A DNA stretch of 64,000 nucleotides. It comes from Stutzerimonas azotifigens DSM 17556 (GTDB taxonomy: Bacteria; Pseudomonadota; Gammaproteobacteria; Pseudomonadales; Pseudomonadaceae). The stretch covers positions 236,382 through 300,381 of the forward strand of contig NZ_KE384408.1 of NCBI RefSeq assembly GCF_000425625.1. Direction: 5' to 3'. The notes beneath the pieces are model-generated. The model made no database searches. It was not told where the DNA came from and saw only the letters and a program-made list of their open reading frames with translations. The position numbers and the translations under genes are program-made. Positions 56,199 through 64,000 of this stretch are shown piece by piece (position 1 is the first letter of the stretch; each line of letters begins with the position of its first letter).

Positions 56199-57397
56199 TG
56201 GGCGGCCGTTTCCTCCCCCTGGTCGTCACCCTGGCGATCCAGGCGCTGGCCTCGATGGCCTCCTTCACCGTGCCGGTGCTGGCCCCGGCGGCGGCCGCGG
56301 ACCTGGGCGTGCCGGCCGCGGTGGTCGGCGTCTTCGTCGCGCTGATCTACTTCAGCGCCATGCTCACCAGCCTGCTCAGCGGCGCCTGGGTGCTGCGCTT
56401 CGGCGCTATCCGCGTCAGTCAGATCTGCCTGGCGCTGTGCGCCGCCGGCCTGGCCTGCGCCGCCACCGGCACCCTGGCCGGCATGGTCCTGAGCGCCGTG
56501 CTGATCGGTGCCGGCTACGGCCCGGTGACCCCGGCGAGTTCGCACATCCTGGTGCGTACCACGCCCTCGCACCTGATGGGCTTCATGTTTTCGCTCAAGC
56601 AGACCGGCGTGCCGCTGGGCGGCGTGCTGGCCGGGGCGCTGGTGCCGAGCCTGGTGGAAACCACCAGCTGGCAGGGCGCCGCCGGCGCGGTGGCGCTGGC
56701 CTGCGCGGTCATGCTGGTGCTGGCACAGTCGTGCCGTACTCCGTTCGACGATGACCGCCAGCCGGGGCACCGCGCGCGGGGCAACCCGCTGCAGCCGCTG
56801 GCGCGGGTGTTCGCCCACAGCGCCATCCGCGACCTGGCGCTGTGCTCGTTCTTCTTCAGCGCCATGCAGCTGTGCCTGACCACTTATCTCGTCACCTACC
56901 TGACCCACGAATACGGCCTGGGGCTGACCGCCGCCGGCCTGGTGCTCGCCGTCACCCAGGGCGCCGGCGTCGGCGGGCGCCTGCTGTGGGGCTGGATCGC
57001 CGACCGCTGGCTGGCGCCGCGCCGGCTGCTGCCGCTGCTGGCCCTGGCGATGGCCGCCGCCGCCGGACTGACCGCGACCTTCAGCCCGGACTGGCCGCTG
57101 CTGGCGGTGATGGTGGTCAGCGCCTGCTTCGGCGCCACCGCGATCGGCTGGAACGGCGTCTACCTGGCCGAGGTCGCCCGCCTGGCGCCACCCGGCACCG
57201 CCGGCCTGTACACCGGCGGCACGCTGTTCTTCACCTATTTCGGCGTGGTCGCCGGTCCGCCGCTGTTCGCCCTGGTCGCCGAGGCGAACGGCTCGCTGGC
57301 CAGCGGCTACGCCCTGTTCGGCGGCCTGCTGCTGGTCACCGGCCTGCTGCTCGGGCACTTCGCCCGGCGCCCGGTCGAGGTGTCCGAGCCGGCCTGA
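56198..57397 (+). CDS. Major facilitator superfamily transporter
   Basis: This 399-residue protein has 12 predicted transmembrane segments, with MFS-type features GAGYGPVTPASSHILVR and GGRLLWGWIADRWLAPRRLL. The substrate is likely a carboxylate used by the surrounding pathway, as a second importer beside the TRAP system, or it may export an intermediate. It starts with an ATG sharing a base with the regulator stop (TGATG). The long open frame upstream in this phase is out-of-frame gntR. Confidence 0.9.
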   Translation: MGGRFLPLVVTLAIQALASMASFTVPVLAPAAAADLGVPAAVVGVFVALIYFSAMLTSLLSGAWVLRFGAIRVSQICLALCAAGLACAATGTLAGMVLSAVLIGAGYGPVTPASSHILVRTTPSHLMGFMFSLKQTGVPLGGVLAGALVPSLVETTSWQGAAGAVALACAVMLVLAQSCRTPFDDDRQPGHRARGNPLQPLARVFAHSAIRDLALCSFFFSAMQLCLTTYLVTYLTHEYGLGLTAAGLVLAVTQGAGVGGRLLWGWIADRWLAPRRLLPLLALAMAAAAGLTATFSPDWPLLAVMVVSACFGATAIGWNGVYLAEVARLAPPGTAGLYTGGTLFFTYFGVVAGPPLFALVAEANGSLASGYALFGGLLLVTGLLLGHFARRPVEVSEPA

Positions 57398-57428
57398 GCC
57401 TGTCTGTCTGCTGGCAAAGGAGAAAAGC

Positions 57429-58229
57429 ATGCCCGCACGTTCCTACCTGTTCGTACCCGGCGAGCGCCCGGACCGTTTCGACAAGGCCTGCGCCAGCGGT
57501 GCCGACGTGGTGATCCTCGACCTGGAGGACGCGGTCGCGCCCGAACGCAAGGCCCAGGCGCGCGAGGCCGTGCGGGACTGGCTGGGCCACGGCGGGCGCG
57601 CCTGGGTGCGGCTCAACGGCAGCGACACCGACTGGCACGAGGACGACTGCGGCCTGCTCCAGGCACCGGGCCTGCTCGGCGTGTCGCTGCCCAAGGCGGA
57701 GACCGCCGAACAGCTGCGCCGGCTCGCCGAGCGCCTGCCGGAGTCGGTGGGGCTGCTGCCGATCGTGGAGACGGCGCGCGGCATCTGGAACGTCGCCGAG
57801 CTGGCCGGCGTGCCGGGCGTCACCCGGCTGGCCTTCGGCTCGGTGGACTTCCAGGCCGACACCGGCATCCTCGGCGACGGTCGGGAACTGCTCTATGCCC
57901 GCTCGCGGCTGGTGCTGGCCTCGGCCATGGCGCGCATCGAGCCGCCGGTGGACGGCGTGACCGTGCAGCTCGAGGATGCCGCGCGGCTCGACGCCGACGT
58001 GCTCGACGCCCGCCGCATGGGTTTCGGCGGCAAGCTCTGCGTGCACCCGCGGCAGGTCGCACCGATCAACCAGGGCTTCCTGCCCTCGGCGGAGGAGCTG
58101 GCCTGGGCGAGGGCGGTGATGGCGGCGGTGGAGGCCAACCCCGGCGTCGGCGCGGTCAGCCTCGACGGCAAGCTGATCGACCTGCCGGTGATCCTGCGGG
58201 CGCAGCGGATTCTCGAGGGAGCGGCCTGA
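57429..58229 (+). CDS. HpcH/HpaI/CitE-family lyase, candidate citramalyl-CoA lyase
   Basis: This 266-residue CitE-like lyase opens RSYLFVPGERPDRFDKAC and has DVVILDLEDAVAP, the metal-binding Glu in PIVETARG, AFGSVDFQADTGI, and GFGGKLCVHPRQV at the acyl-CoA site. Members cleave beta-hydroxyacyl-CoAs such as citramalyl-CoA to pyruvate and acetyl-CoA, or malyl-CoA. It ends the plus-strand catabolic operon with AAGGAG nine bases before the ATG. Confidence 0.9.
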   Translation: MPARSYLFVPGERPDRFDKACASGADVVILDLEDAVAPERKAQAREAVRDWLGHGGRAWVRLNGSDTDWHEDDCGLLQAPGLLGVSLPKAETAEQLRRLAERLPESVGLLPIVETARGIWNVAELAGVPGVTRLAFGSVDFQADTGILGDGRELLYARSRLVLASAMARIEPPVDGVTVQLEDAARLDADVLDARRMGFGGKLCVHPRQVAPINQGFLPSAEELAWARAVMAAVEANPGVGAVSLDGKLIDLPVILRAQRILEGAA

Positions 58230-58232
58230 GCA

Positions 58233-59141
58233 TTAGCCCTCGGCGGACTTGGACCTTTCCGAATTCCGAAGAATCTCCACCAGTTCCTTCACGCAGCCAG
58301 GCAAGGCATCGAGTTCACGTACCAGCAGGCTGCGCTCGCGGATGGCCCAGGGCTCCTTCAGGTGTACCGTGACCAGCTTCATCGTGCGGCAATGACGCTC
58401 TGCAGCCGATTCCGGAATGATGCCGATGCCTACTCCGGCTTCGATCATCCGGCAAATGGCCTCGTAACTGGACACCTGAATACGCATTGGCAAGGTGCCG
58501 CCGAGCCGCTCCACCTGCGCGCTGACGAAGCTGAAAAGCGTGCTGCCTTCGTGCAGGCCGATATGCTGGTAAGCGAGGGTCTGACCCAGGGTGACCTGGG
58601 GCTCCTTGGCCAACGGATGATTCTGTGGCAGCGCCAGCAGCAGCCGGTCCGTACTGTAGTGCAGAACCTCCAGGCCTTTGGCTTCCACGGGGCCGGCGAT
58701 GAGTCCCAGATCGGCCGACCCATCGAGCACGCCCCGGACGATGTCCCGCGACAGCCGTTCCTGAAGATCCACCGTGACGCCGGGATGCTGGGCGAGAAAA
58801 CCGGCGAGTACTTCCGGCAGAAACTCCGTCACGGCCGTTGTGTTGGCGAAGATGCGTATGTGCCCGAAGGAGCCTGTTCCGTACTCGGCGAACTCGGCCT
58901 TGACGTAATCCACCTGGCGCATGATCAACCTGGCGTGCTGCAAGAGCTTGGTGCCTGCCGGCGTCAGCATGACGCCACGGGTATCCCGGTATAGCAGCCG
59001 TGTGCCGAGCTGACCTTCTAGCGCCTTGATTCTTGCGCTGGTCGCGGCGGGCGATAGATGGGCGCGGCGTGCACCCTGCGTCAGGCTGGGTGATTCGGCT
59101 ACATGTATGAACAGGCGCATGTCAGCGATTTCGAAATGCAT
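58233..59141 (-). CDS. LysR-family transcriptional regulator
   Basis: This 302-residue regulator has an N-terminal helix-turn-helix (LTQGARRAHLSPAATSARIK, QLGTRLLYRDTRGVMLTPAG) and a periplasmic-binding-like effector domain. It converges with the CitE-like gene, with stops three bases apart, so it more likely governs the genes to its right, which are transcribed divergently. The ATG at 59141 is used; the longer open frame above it has no family similarity. The effector is unknown. Confidence 0.92.
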   Translation of the reverse strand: MHFEIADMRLFIHVAESPSLTQGARRAHLSPAATSARIKALEGQLGTRLLYRDTRGVMLTPAGTKLLQHARLIMRQVDYVKAEFAEYGTGSFGHIRIFANTTAVTEFLPEVLAGFLAQHPGVTVDLQERLSRDIVRGVLDGSADLGLIAGPVEAKGLEVLHYSTDRLLLALPQNHPLAKEPQVTLGQTLAYQHIGLHEGSTLFSFVSAQVERLGGTLPMRIQVSSYEAICRMIEAGVGIGIIPESAAERHCRTMKLVTVHLKEPWAIRERSLLVRELDALPGCVKELVEILRNSERSKSAEG

Positions 59142-59813
59142 TCGCTTTTTTTCTCCTGGCAAAGCATCGATGTGCTTCGTCCATCTGCCAATGGTTTGCA
59201 CGCGAGGGCGTTCTGCGCAGCCGAACACCGGTCTCCGCAATTGCAAATTCCCAAAATGCGAGTGGGGTTGCAAGGTGTACTCAGCGACGACGCGGTAGGC
59301 CAGGGCTTCGGTCAAGCCATTGCGTAATCTCAAGCCTGACGAAGAGTTGATGGTCATGAATAACAATAAGAATGAGCGAGAGCGACGTAACGCCATCGGC
59401 AAAGGCGTGCGTGCCTTCTGTGCCGAATTCTCCGCCGCTAGCGACCGGGCGGTGTTCGGCCAGAACCGGGGCGTTCGGTTCCCAACCGCCGAAGCCCGCA
59501 TTGAAATCGAGGCCACCGGAACGATGCGCTGGCGCGCCTGCGAGGAGTCCGACGCCGGGCGCAAGCTCCGCGAGACCCACCTATGCCGAATGGCGCCTAT
59601 CTCCACCAACCTGATCCAGTCGTACGTGTCCGAGCGCCTGCTCGATCTGCCGCGTTCGGTCCGCGGTATCTGTCGCGGATGACATCCGAAATACAGCGAA
59701 GGCAACTAAAGCCGCGCGTACAACCGGAATGAATTCATTGATGGAAAAGACTCGCTCCGGGGACATCGTGCCCTTAATTCGATGCGAGTGAAGAAACTGC
59801 GAGAGGTGAGCTA
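59142..59813. other. Gap between LysR and the aromatic-type cluster, no convincing gene
   Basis: Between 59350 and 59682 a plus-strand frame of about 110 residues exists (ERERRNAIGKGVRAFCAEF and onward), but it has no recognisable family, and other frames are open over the same stretch. I regard the region as non-coding or a decayed gene. The promoter for the downstream operon and the LysR site should be here; I could not identify a clear T-N11-A site. Confidence 0.45.
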
Positions 59814-60902
59814 ATGAATAATTCCCGCATGAAAATTATCGATTCGGACGTGCATCCATGGGTGAACGGCGATATCGAAGGGCTTAAACCCTATATGAGC
59901 AAGAGCTGGCAAATGCGCTTCGAAGGCAAACGCGCGATTCTGCCGGACCATCCGTTACGCCCGCCCCTGGCCGGTGCCACCTCGATTCGTCGCGACACGA
60001 CGCCACCGAGCGGTGGCGCCGGCGGCTCGGATCCGTATTTCATGCGTGAGGACCATCTGGATCCGCACGGAATTGAATATGCGATTCTTTCGTCGATTCA
60101 GGCCGGGAAGCTGGTCTCGCTGCCGAATACTGGCGAGGCGATCACTTTGGCTCGCGCTTTTAATGATTATTTCCGCGATAAATGGCTCGACGTCGATTCG
60201 CGCTATCGTCTGGCGATGTGCGTCGCGGTGCACGATCCGGTAGAGGCTGCCAAGGAGATCCGTCGCATCGGCGGCGAGCAGAGCATCGTTGCGGTTTACA
60301 TGCCGCTGATCAATGTGCTCATGGGGAACCGTCACTACTACCCTATCTACGAGGCGGCCGAAGAGCTTGGCCTGCCTATTCTCATTCACCCGACCGGCAC
60401 CGAAGGGGCGTTTCAGACGAGCGTAGCCTTCGCCGGCGGGGTGCCGAGCAGCTACATCGAACGCCATTCCTGCTTCCCCCAGATCGCGATGGGCAATATC
60501 GCCAGCCTGCTGTTCGAAGGCGTGTTCGTGCGTTTCCCGAAACTCAAGTTCCTGGCCGCGGAGTTCGGTTTCAGCTGGGTGCCGCACATGCTCTGGCGGG
60601 TCGACCAGAACTGGCGGCAATTCCGTCGCGAAGTCCCGTGGTTGGAGCAGGAGCCAAGCCGTTACGTGCTCGATCATGTCCGTTTTACCAGCCAGCCGCT
60701 GGAAGAGCCTGAGAAGGACGAGTACCTGATTCAAATTCTGGAGATGGTGCATGCCGAGCGCACCATTTTGTTCAGCACCGATTATCCGCATTGGGACACC
60801 GACTATCCTGAGACAACTTTCCAGCGGCTGCCCCAAGCCATGAAGCAGCGAATTTTTTATGACAACGCAGCCGAGTTGTTTGGACTTAACGCCGCGGTAT
60901 AG
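59814..60902 (+). CDS. Amidohydrolase-2 (ACMSD-like) family protein
   Basis: This 362-residue TIM-barrel protein starts with the metal-binding segment KIIDSDVHPWVNG, and has the metal His in LPILIHPTGTEG and the Asp in LFSTDYPHWDTDYP. This family includes decarboxylases of aromatic acids and of carboxymuconate semialdehydes. The neighbours (Rieske ferredoxin, CMD protein, aldehyde dehydrogenase) fit an aromatic-degradation role, but the reaction cannot be fixed from sequence. The codon use is AT-richer than in the operon to the left. Confidence 0.88.
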   Translation: MNNSRMKIIDSDVHPWVNGDIEGLKPYMSKSWQMRFEGKRAILPDHPLRPPLAGATSIRRDTTPPSGGAGGSDPYFMREDHLDPHGIEYAILSSIQAGKLVSLPNTGEAITLARAFNDYFRDKWLDVDSRYRLAMCVAVHDPVEAAKEIRRIGGEQSIVAVYMPLINVLMGNRHYYPIYEAAEELGLPILIHPTGTEGAFQTSVAFAGGVPSSYIERHSCFPQIAMGNIASLLFEGVFVRFPKLKFLAAEFGFSWVPHMLWRVDQNWRQFRREVPWLEQEPSRYVLDHVRFTSQPLEEPEKDEYLIQILEMVHAERTILFSTDYPHWDTDYPETTFQRLPQAMKQRIFYDNAAELFGLNAAV

Positions 60903-60922
60903 AACCGGCTAAGGAGAAACCC

Positions 60923-61276
60923 GTGGAACATAATGTTGGTCGCTTGGAAGATATCCCCAATACGGATGCGCTGATCGTCGACATCGAAGGAAGGCCCATT
61001 GGCGTATTCAAGCGGGGCGACAAGGTGTATGCCGTCAAGAATCTCTGCCCCCATAAGCGGGCACCTCTGGCGAGGGGAACGGTAGAGGGGACGATGCTGC
61101 CCACTGCTTGCGTAGGGGAATTCAAATATGGAATGGAGAACCAGGTCGTCAAATGCCCGTGGCACGGTTGGGAATTCGATCTGGAAACCGGAAAGTGCCT
61201 CTTCGGAGTGAGCGATAGCAAGATAAAGACCTATCCGGTTTCGGTCCGGGACGGGCAAGTTTACGTAGACGTGTGA
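60923..61276 (+). CDS. Rieske [2Fe-2S] ferredoxin
   Basis: This 117-residue protein has the two Rieske ligand pairs, CPHKRAPL (Cys42, His44) and CPWHGWEF (Cys78, His81), with a longer than usual insert between them. Such ferredoxins carry electrons from a flavin reductase to a ring-hydroxylating dioxygenase or other oxygenase. The start is a GTG with AAGGAG six bases upstream, 20 bases after the amidohydrolase stop. A matching reductase gene begins at 63828. Confidence 0.92.
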   Translation: MEHNVGRLEDIPNTDALIVDIEGRPIGVFKRGDKVYAVKNLCPHKRAPLARGTVEGTMLPTACVGEFKYGMENQVVKCPWHGWEFDLETGKCLFGVSDSKIKTYPVSVRDGQVYVDV

Positions 61277-61418
61277 GAAACAGAACGCCTTTCTAGGGGG
61301 AGGCGGCTCGGGGCGTGTGTTCCATGGCGCGTCAAATCACACGAACCGAGCCTGCCAATGGCAGGCTGACTCTCCCAGATGGTTCAAATCCGGATGTGCC
61401 TTCAAAGTCGAGGTGAAG

Positions 61419-61808
61419 ATGAACGAAGAGCTGTTCTCCGAGAAGTTTAAAAAAGGTTTGAAAACCCGCCGTGAAGTATTAGGCGATGCCTATGTAGATG
61501 CGGCCGTAAATAAGGCGACTGAATATAACTGGCCGATGCAGGAGTTTGTTACGGAATACTGCTGGGACGAAATCTGGAACCGCCCTGGGCTCAGTCGCAA
61601 GGATCGCTCGATGCTCAACTTGGGCATGATCTCCGCGCTCGGCCGAACGCAAGAGTTGAAAATGCACGTTCGTGGAGCGATCAATAACGGTTGGACCAAA
61701 GAGGAACTGCGGGAAGTATTCCTGCAGGTTGCGGTGTACTGCGGCGTGCCTGCAGCCATCGACAGCTTCCGTACCGCACAGGAAGTGTTCAAGGAGATGG
61801 GCATCTGA
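61419..61808 (+). CDS. Carboxymuconolactone-decarboxylase/AhpD-like protein
   Basis: This 129-residue helical protein of the CMD family has YVDAAVNKATEYNWPMQEFV, NLGMISALGRTQELKMHVRG and LQVAVYCGVPAAIDSFR. The conserved region carries the His of MHVRGAINNG and a single Cys, not the CxxC of AhpD, so it is closer to the decarboxylase branch. It may act on an unsaturated lactone or dicarboxylic intermediate. The ATG at 61419 is preceded by GAGG with five bases spacing. Confidence 0.88.
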   Translation: MNEELFSEKFKKGLKTRREVLGDAYVDAAVNKATEYNWPMQEFVTEYCWDEIWNRPGLSRKDRSMLNLGMISALGRTQELKMHVRGAINNGWTKEELREVFLQVAVYCGVPAAIDSFRTAQEVFKEMGI

Positions 61809-62060
61809 TTTGTCCTCCGTTGAGCACGATCGTCGTCATGAGACGGTACTGGCAGCGGCAGGGCAGGACGAGTGCGTGTCATTCCTGCTGTGCGGCGTGA
61901 GCGCTTTGGGGCTATCGGGTCCTTGAAGGCGTTCCGCCGCGGTATGCGAAGGTTCACCAAGCTTGCACACAATTTGCCATTTGGGGTTGCGTGCAAGCAG
62001 CTATCCGGGCCGGGTCAGGTCGCTTTTTCGCTTTCTGTCCTGGCAGTTCGAGGTGATGCC

Positions 62061-63491
62061 ATGAAAACAATATTAATAAGCGGGCAATGGCTTGCCGCAC
62101 GCGACGAACGCCTGATCGATGTAGACGAGCCGGCAACCGGCAAAGTCTTCACTCAGGTTAGCCGCGGGGGCGAGTGGGAAATAGACGCAGCCGTCAAGTC
62201 GGCGCGTCAAGCCCTGAATTCCAGTTGGGGGCGGCTTACCGCAGCAGAGCGGGGACGTCTACTGCTCGGAATCGGTAACCGGATACTCCAACAGGCCAAG
62301 GAAATTGCACAAATCGAATCACGCGATACCGGCAAGCCGCTGCATCTGGCGGAACGCGATATTGGCGTGCTGGCACGGTACTTTGAATATTACGGCGCAG
62401 CGGCGGACAAGCATCATGGCGAAGTCATTCCGTACCTGAACGGCTACAGCGTCAACGTCGTCCACGAGCCTCTCGGAGTGACCGGGCACATCATCCCCTG
62501 GAACTATCCGTCCCAGATGTTCGGGCGTACGGCCTGTCCAGCCTTGGCTGCCGGCAACGCGATCGTGTTGAAGCCGTCGGAAGAGGCGTGCCAGTCGGTG
62601 CTCTATATCGCGACGCTGATGATGGAAGAGGGCCTGCCCGATGGCGCGCTCAATATCGTCACCGGGTTCGGTCATGAAGCCGGGGCGGCCCTGACCGCGC
62701 ACCCGGACATCAACCTGGTCACCTTTACCGGCTCGCCTGGCATAGGCGCACTGGTGCAGCGGGCGACCGCGGCCAACCATGTCCCCTGTGTACTCGAACT
62801 GGGCGGCAAGTCGCCGCAGATCGTTTTCGCCGACGCCGACCTCGACAAGGCGGTGCCCATCATCGTCGGCGCCCTCGCACAAAACACCGGGCAAACCTGC
62901 TCGGCAGGCACTCGCCTGCTGATCCAGCGCGAAATCTACGATGAGGTGGTGTCGCGTGTCGCCGCCCGGTTCGAGGGTATTCGCGCGGGCATGCCGGACT
63001 CCGGCGCCGATTGCGGCCCGATCATCACCCGTGCGCAATTCGAGCGGGTGCAGGCCTTCATCCAGCGCATCCACGAGTCCGGCCTGCCGCTGCTCGCATC
63101 CGGGCGGATCGATGCAGTCGAGCCGGGTGGATTCTTCGTTCCGCCGATGCTGTTCGGACCTGTCCCCCGTGACCACGAGCTGGCTACCGCCGAAGTGTTC
63201 GGTCCGGTGCTCGCGGCGATGCCTTTCGAAGACGAGGCGGATGCCATTGCCCTCGCCAACGCGACGGAATATGGCCTGGTGGCAGCGGTGTGGACCGAGA
63301 ACGGTGCGCGTCAGCAGCGAATGGCACGCGCGGTAGTCGCAGGCCAGGTCTATATCAACTGCTACGGCGCCGGTGGTGGGGTCGAGCTGCCCTTCGGAGG
63401 CAGAAAGAAAAGTGGCTATGGACGCGAGAAAGGCTTCATCGCCCTGGACGAGTTCACCACCACCAAGACCATCGTGAACTGTTTCGAATGA
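62061..63491 (+). CDS. NAD(P)-dependent aldehyde dehydrogenase
   Basis: This 476-residue aldehyde dehydrogenase has the catalytic residues Asn148 in IPWNYPSQ, Glu246 in LELGGKSP and Cys280 in GQTCSAGT, plus GGVELPFGGRKKSGYGREKG near the C-terminus. It oxidises an aldehyde, possibly a semialdehyde from ring cleavage or side-chain oxidation, to the acid. The ATG at 62061 follows GAGG; the frame is open further upstream but lacks similarity there. Confidence 0.93.
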   Translation: MKTILISGQWLAARDERLIDVDEPATGKVFTQVSRGGEWEIDAAVKSARQALNSSWGRLTAAERGRLLLGIGNRILQQAKEIAQIESRDTGKPLHLAERDIGVLARYFEYYGAAADKHHGEVIPYLNGYSVNVVHEPLGVTGHIIPWNYPSQMFGRTACPALAAGNAIVLKPSEEACQSVLYIATLMMEEGLPDGALNIVTGFGHEAGAALTAHPDINLVTFTGSPGIGALVQRATAANHVPCVLELGGKSPQIVFADADLDKAVPIIVGALAQNTGQTCSAGTRLLIQREIYDEVVSRVAARFEGIRAGMPDSGADCGPIITRAQFERVQAFIQRIHESGLPLLASGRIDAVEPGGFFVPPMLFGPVPRDHELATAEVFGPVLAAMPFEDEADAIALANATEYGLVAAVWTENGARQQRMARAVVAGQVYINCYGAGGGVELPFGGRKKSGYGREKGFIALDEFTTTKTIVNCFE

Positions 63492-63827
63492 CGCGCGGCC
63501 CTGCACCTGTCTGCCGAAGGCAGGCGTTCGCCAGGGTGTCCGTGGCGTACAGGTGTAAGGGCCCGAGCGTTTTGCTTAGGCCGCGAAATCGGCAGCGCAT
63601 TCGGCCAGCGTGAATGCGGGTGTCGGTAAAAGCAGATTCAAAACGACTTCGTTGCGGAGCACCCTGTAGCTGGATTCCTACCGGAGCAGTAAAGGTTTCT
63701 GCTGCTCGAAAGGCAGCTGTGCATGGTCGCGTTATATGGGCAGCAAGGCTGCCAGCACCATGATCCAGCGGTGGGCAATGACTCCGGAGTGGCCGTAACA
63801 AAGCTGAATCAAGACGGAACCCGAAGC
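63492..63827. other. Intergenic region before the ferredoxin reductase gene, no gene seen
   Basis: These 336 bases contain no frame with a ribosome binding site and recognisable product. The reductase gene may have its own promoter here or be read from upstream. No repeats matching those elsewhere in the window were noticed. Confidence 0.5.
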
Positions 63828-64000
63828 ATGACCAAGAAAATAATAATTATCGGGGCAGGACAATCAGGCGTTTCCCTCGCATTCAGGTTGCGGATGCTGG
63901 GATGCCGGCACGAAATCACCCTTATTGGCGAGGAGCCCGATCTTCCGTATCACCGCCCGCCATTATCGAAGAAATATGTAACCAGCCTCACGGAAGCCGA
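63828..64000 (+). CDS. FAD-dependent ferredoxin reductase (3' end outside window)
   Basis: Only the first 57 residues are present. They show the FAD dinucleotide-binding motif IIIIGAGQSGVSLAFRL and LPYHRPPLSKKYV, which are typical of putidaredoxin-reductase-type NADH:ferredoxin reductases. The protein would reduce the Rieske ferredoxin encoded at 60923-61276. The start ATG at 63828 is preceded by a weak site. The oxygenase that uses these electrons is not in the window. Confidence 0.9.
   Translation, partial: MTKKIIIIGAGQSGVSLAFRLRMLGCRHEITLIGEEPDLPYHRPPLSKKYVTSLTEA

Noticed and set aside
59320-59682. A 120-codon plus-strand frame upstream of the amidohydrolase gene
   Set aside because: It has no clear ribosome binding site or family, and frames on both strands are open over the same stretch; it is noted only as part of a possible decayed region.

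Overview
This is 64 kb of high-GC DNA from a gammaproteobacterium, almost certainly Pseudomonas in the broad sense. The evidence is the lsfA-ssuEADCBF sulfonate operon order, an oscA/sbp/cysTWA block, an itaconate-type catabolic cluster resembling P. aeruginosa PA0878-PA0886, and typical Pseudomonas intergenic palindromes such as those built on GTAGGAGCGAGCTTGCTCGCG and on GGTGGGCTGAAGCCCACC. The species was not determined. I saw no tRNA, rRNA, CRISPR array, transposase or integrase.

Region A (1-19.2 kb) is dense signal transduction. The 3' part of a CheB methylesterase gene precedes a 1200-residue c-di-GMP protein (REC-GAF-PAS-LOV-like PAS-GGDEF-EAL-REC). Facing it on the minus strand is a nine-gene operon (19164 down to 4576). 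Eight genes are read from overlapping start/stop codons or from a ribosome binding site fused to the previous stop codon. In order it encodes a histidine kinase, a REC protein with a degenerate HD-GYP domain, a REC/coiled-coil protein, an MglA-type small GTPase, a second kinase, a REC domain fused to a GspE/PilB-type ATPase, a membrane-bound kinase, an Rcp1-like receiver, and a second REC-PAS-GGDEF-EAL-REC protein. I know of no described system with this combination, and it is the best candidate here for an undescribed one. An inferred role is control of a surface machine such as type IV pili through c-di-GMP and a polarity GTPase.

Region B (19.8-46 kb) is mostly sulfur scavenging, with interruptions. 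It holds a YbiT-type ABC-F ATPase, cysA-cysW-cysT-sbp-oscA on the minus strand, an RBBP9-like hydrolase, and a sigma54-type AAA+ protein that lacks a normal GAFTGA loop. Next come a TauD/TfdA-type dioxygenase with an ABC importer and two paralogous binding proteins, then a chemoreceptor with a NIT-like sensor. A hemin-uptake operon (hmuSTUV, minus strand) with a likely Fur site follows, and then lsfA-ssuEADCBF. Intergenic palindromic repeats are frequent, including a tandem octamer upstream of cysT and a repeated composite repeat between hmuS and lsfA.

Region C (46-58.3 kb) begins with an AraC regulator, a LysE-family exporter and a small lipoprotein. It continues with a catabolic operon: MaoC hydratase, TRAP transporter, MmgE/PrpD protein, acyl-CoA dehydrogenase, family III CoA transferase, GntR/HutC regulator, MFS transporter and CitE-like lyase. 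The set fits activation, hydration and cleavage of itaconate or a related dicarboxylate. A well-placed promoter and palindrome lie upstream of the operon.

Region D (58.2-64 kb) starts with a LysR gene on the minus strand. It is followed by a region of visibly lower GC carrying an amidohydrolase/decarboxylase, a Rieske ferredoxin, a carboxymuconolactone-decarboxylase-like protein, an aldehyde dehydrogenase and the start of a ferredoxin reductase. This looks like part of an acquired aromatic-compound degradation cluster whose oxygenase lies beyond the window.
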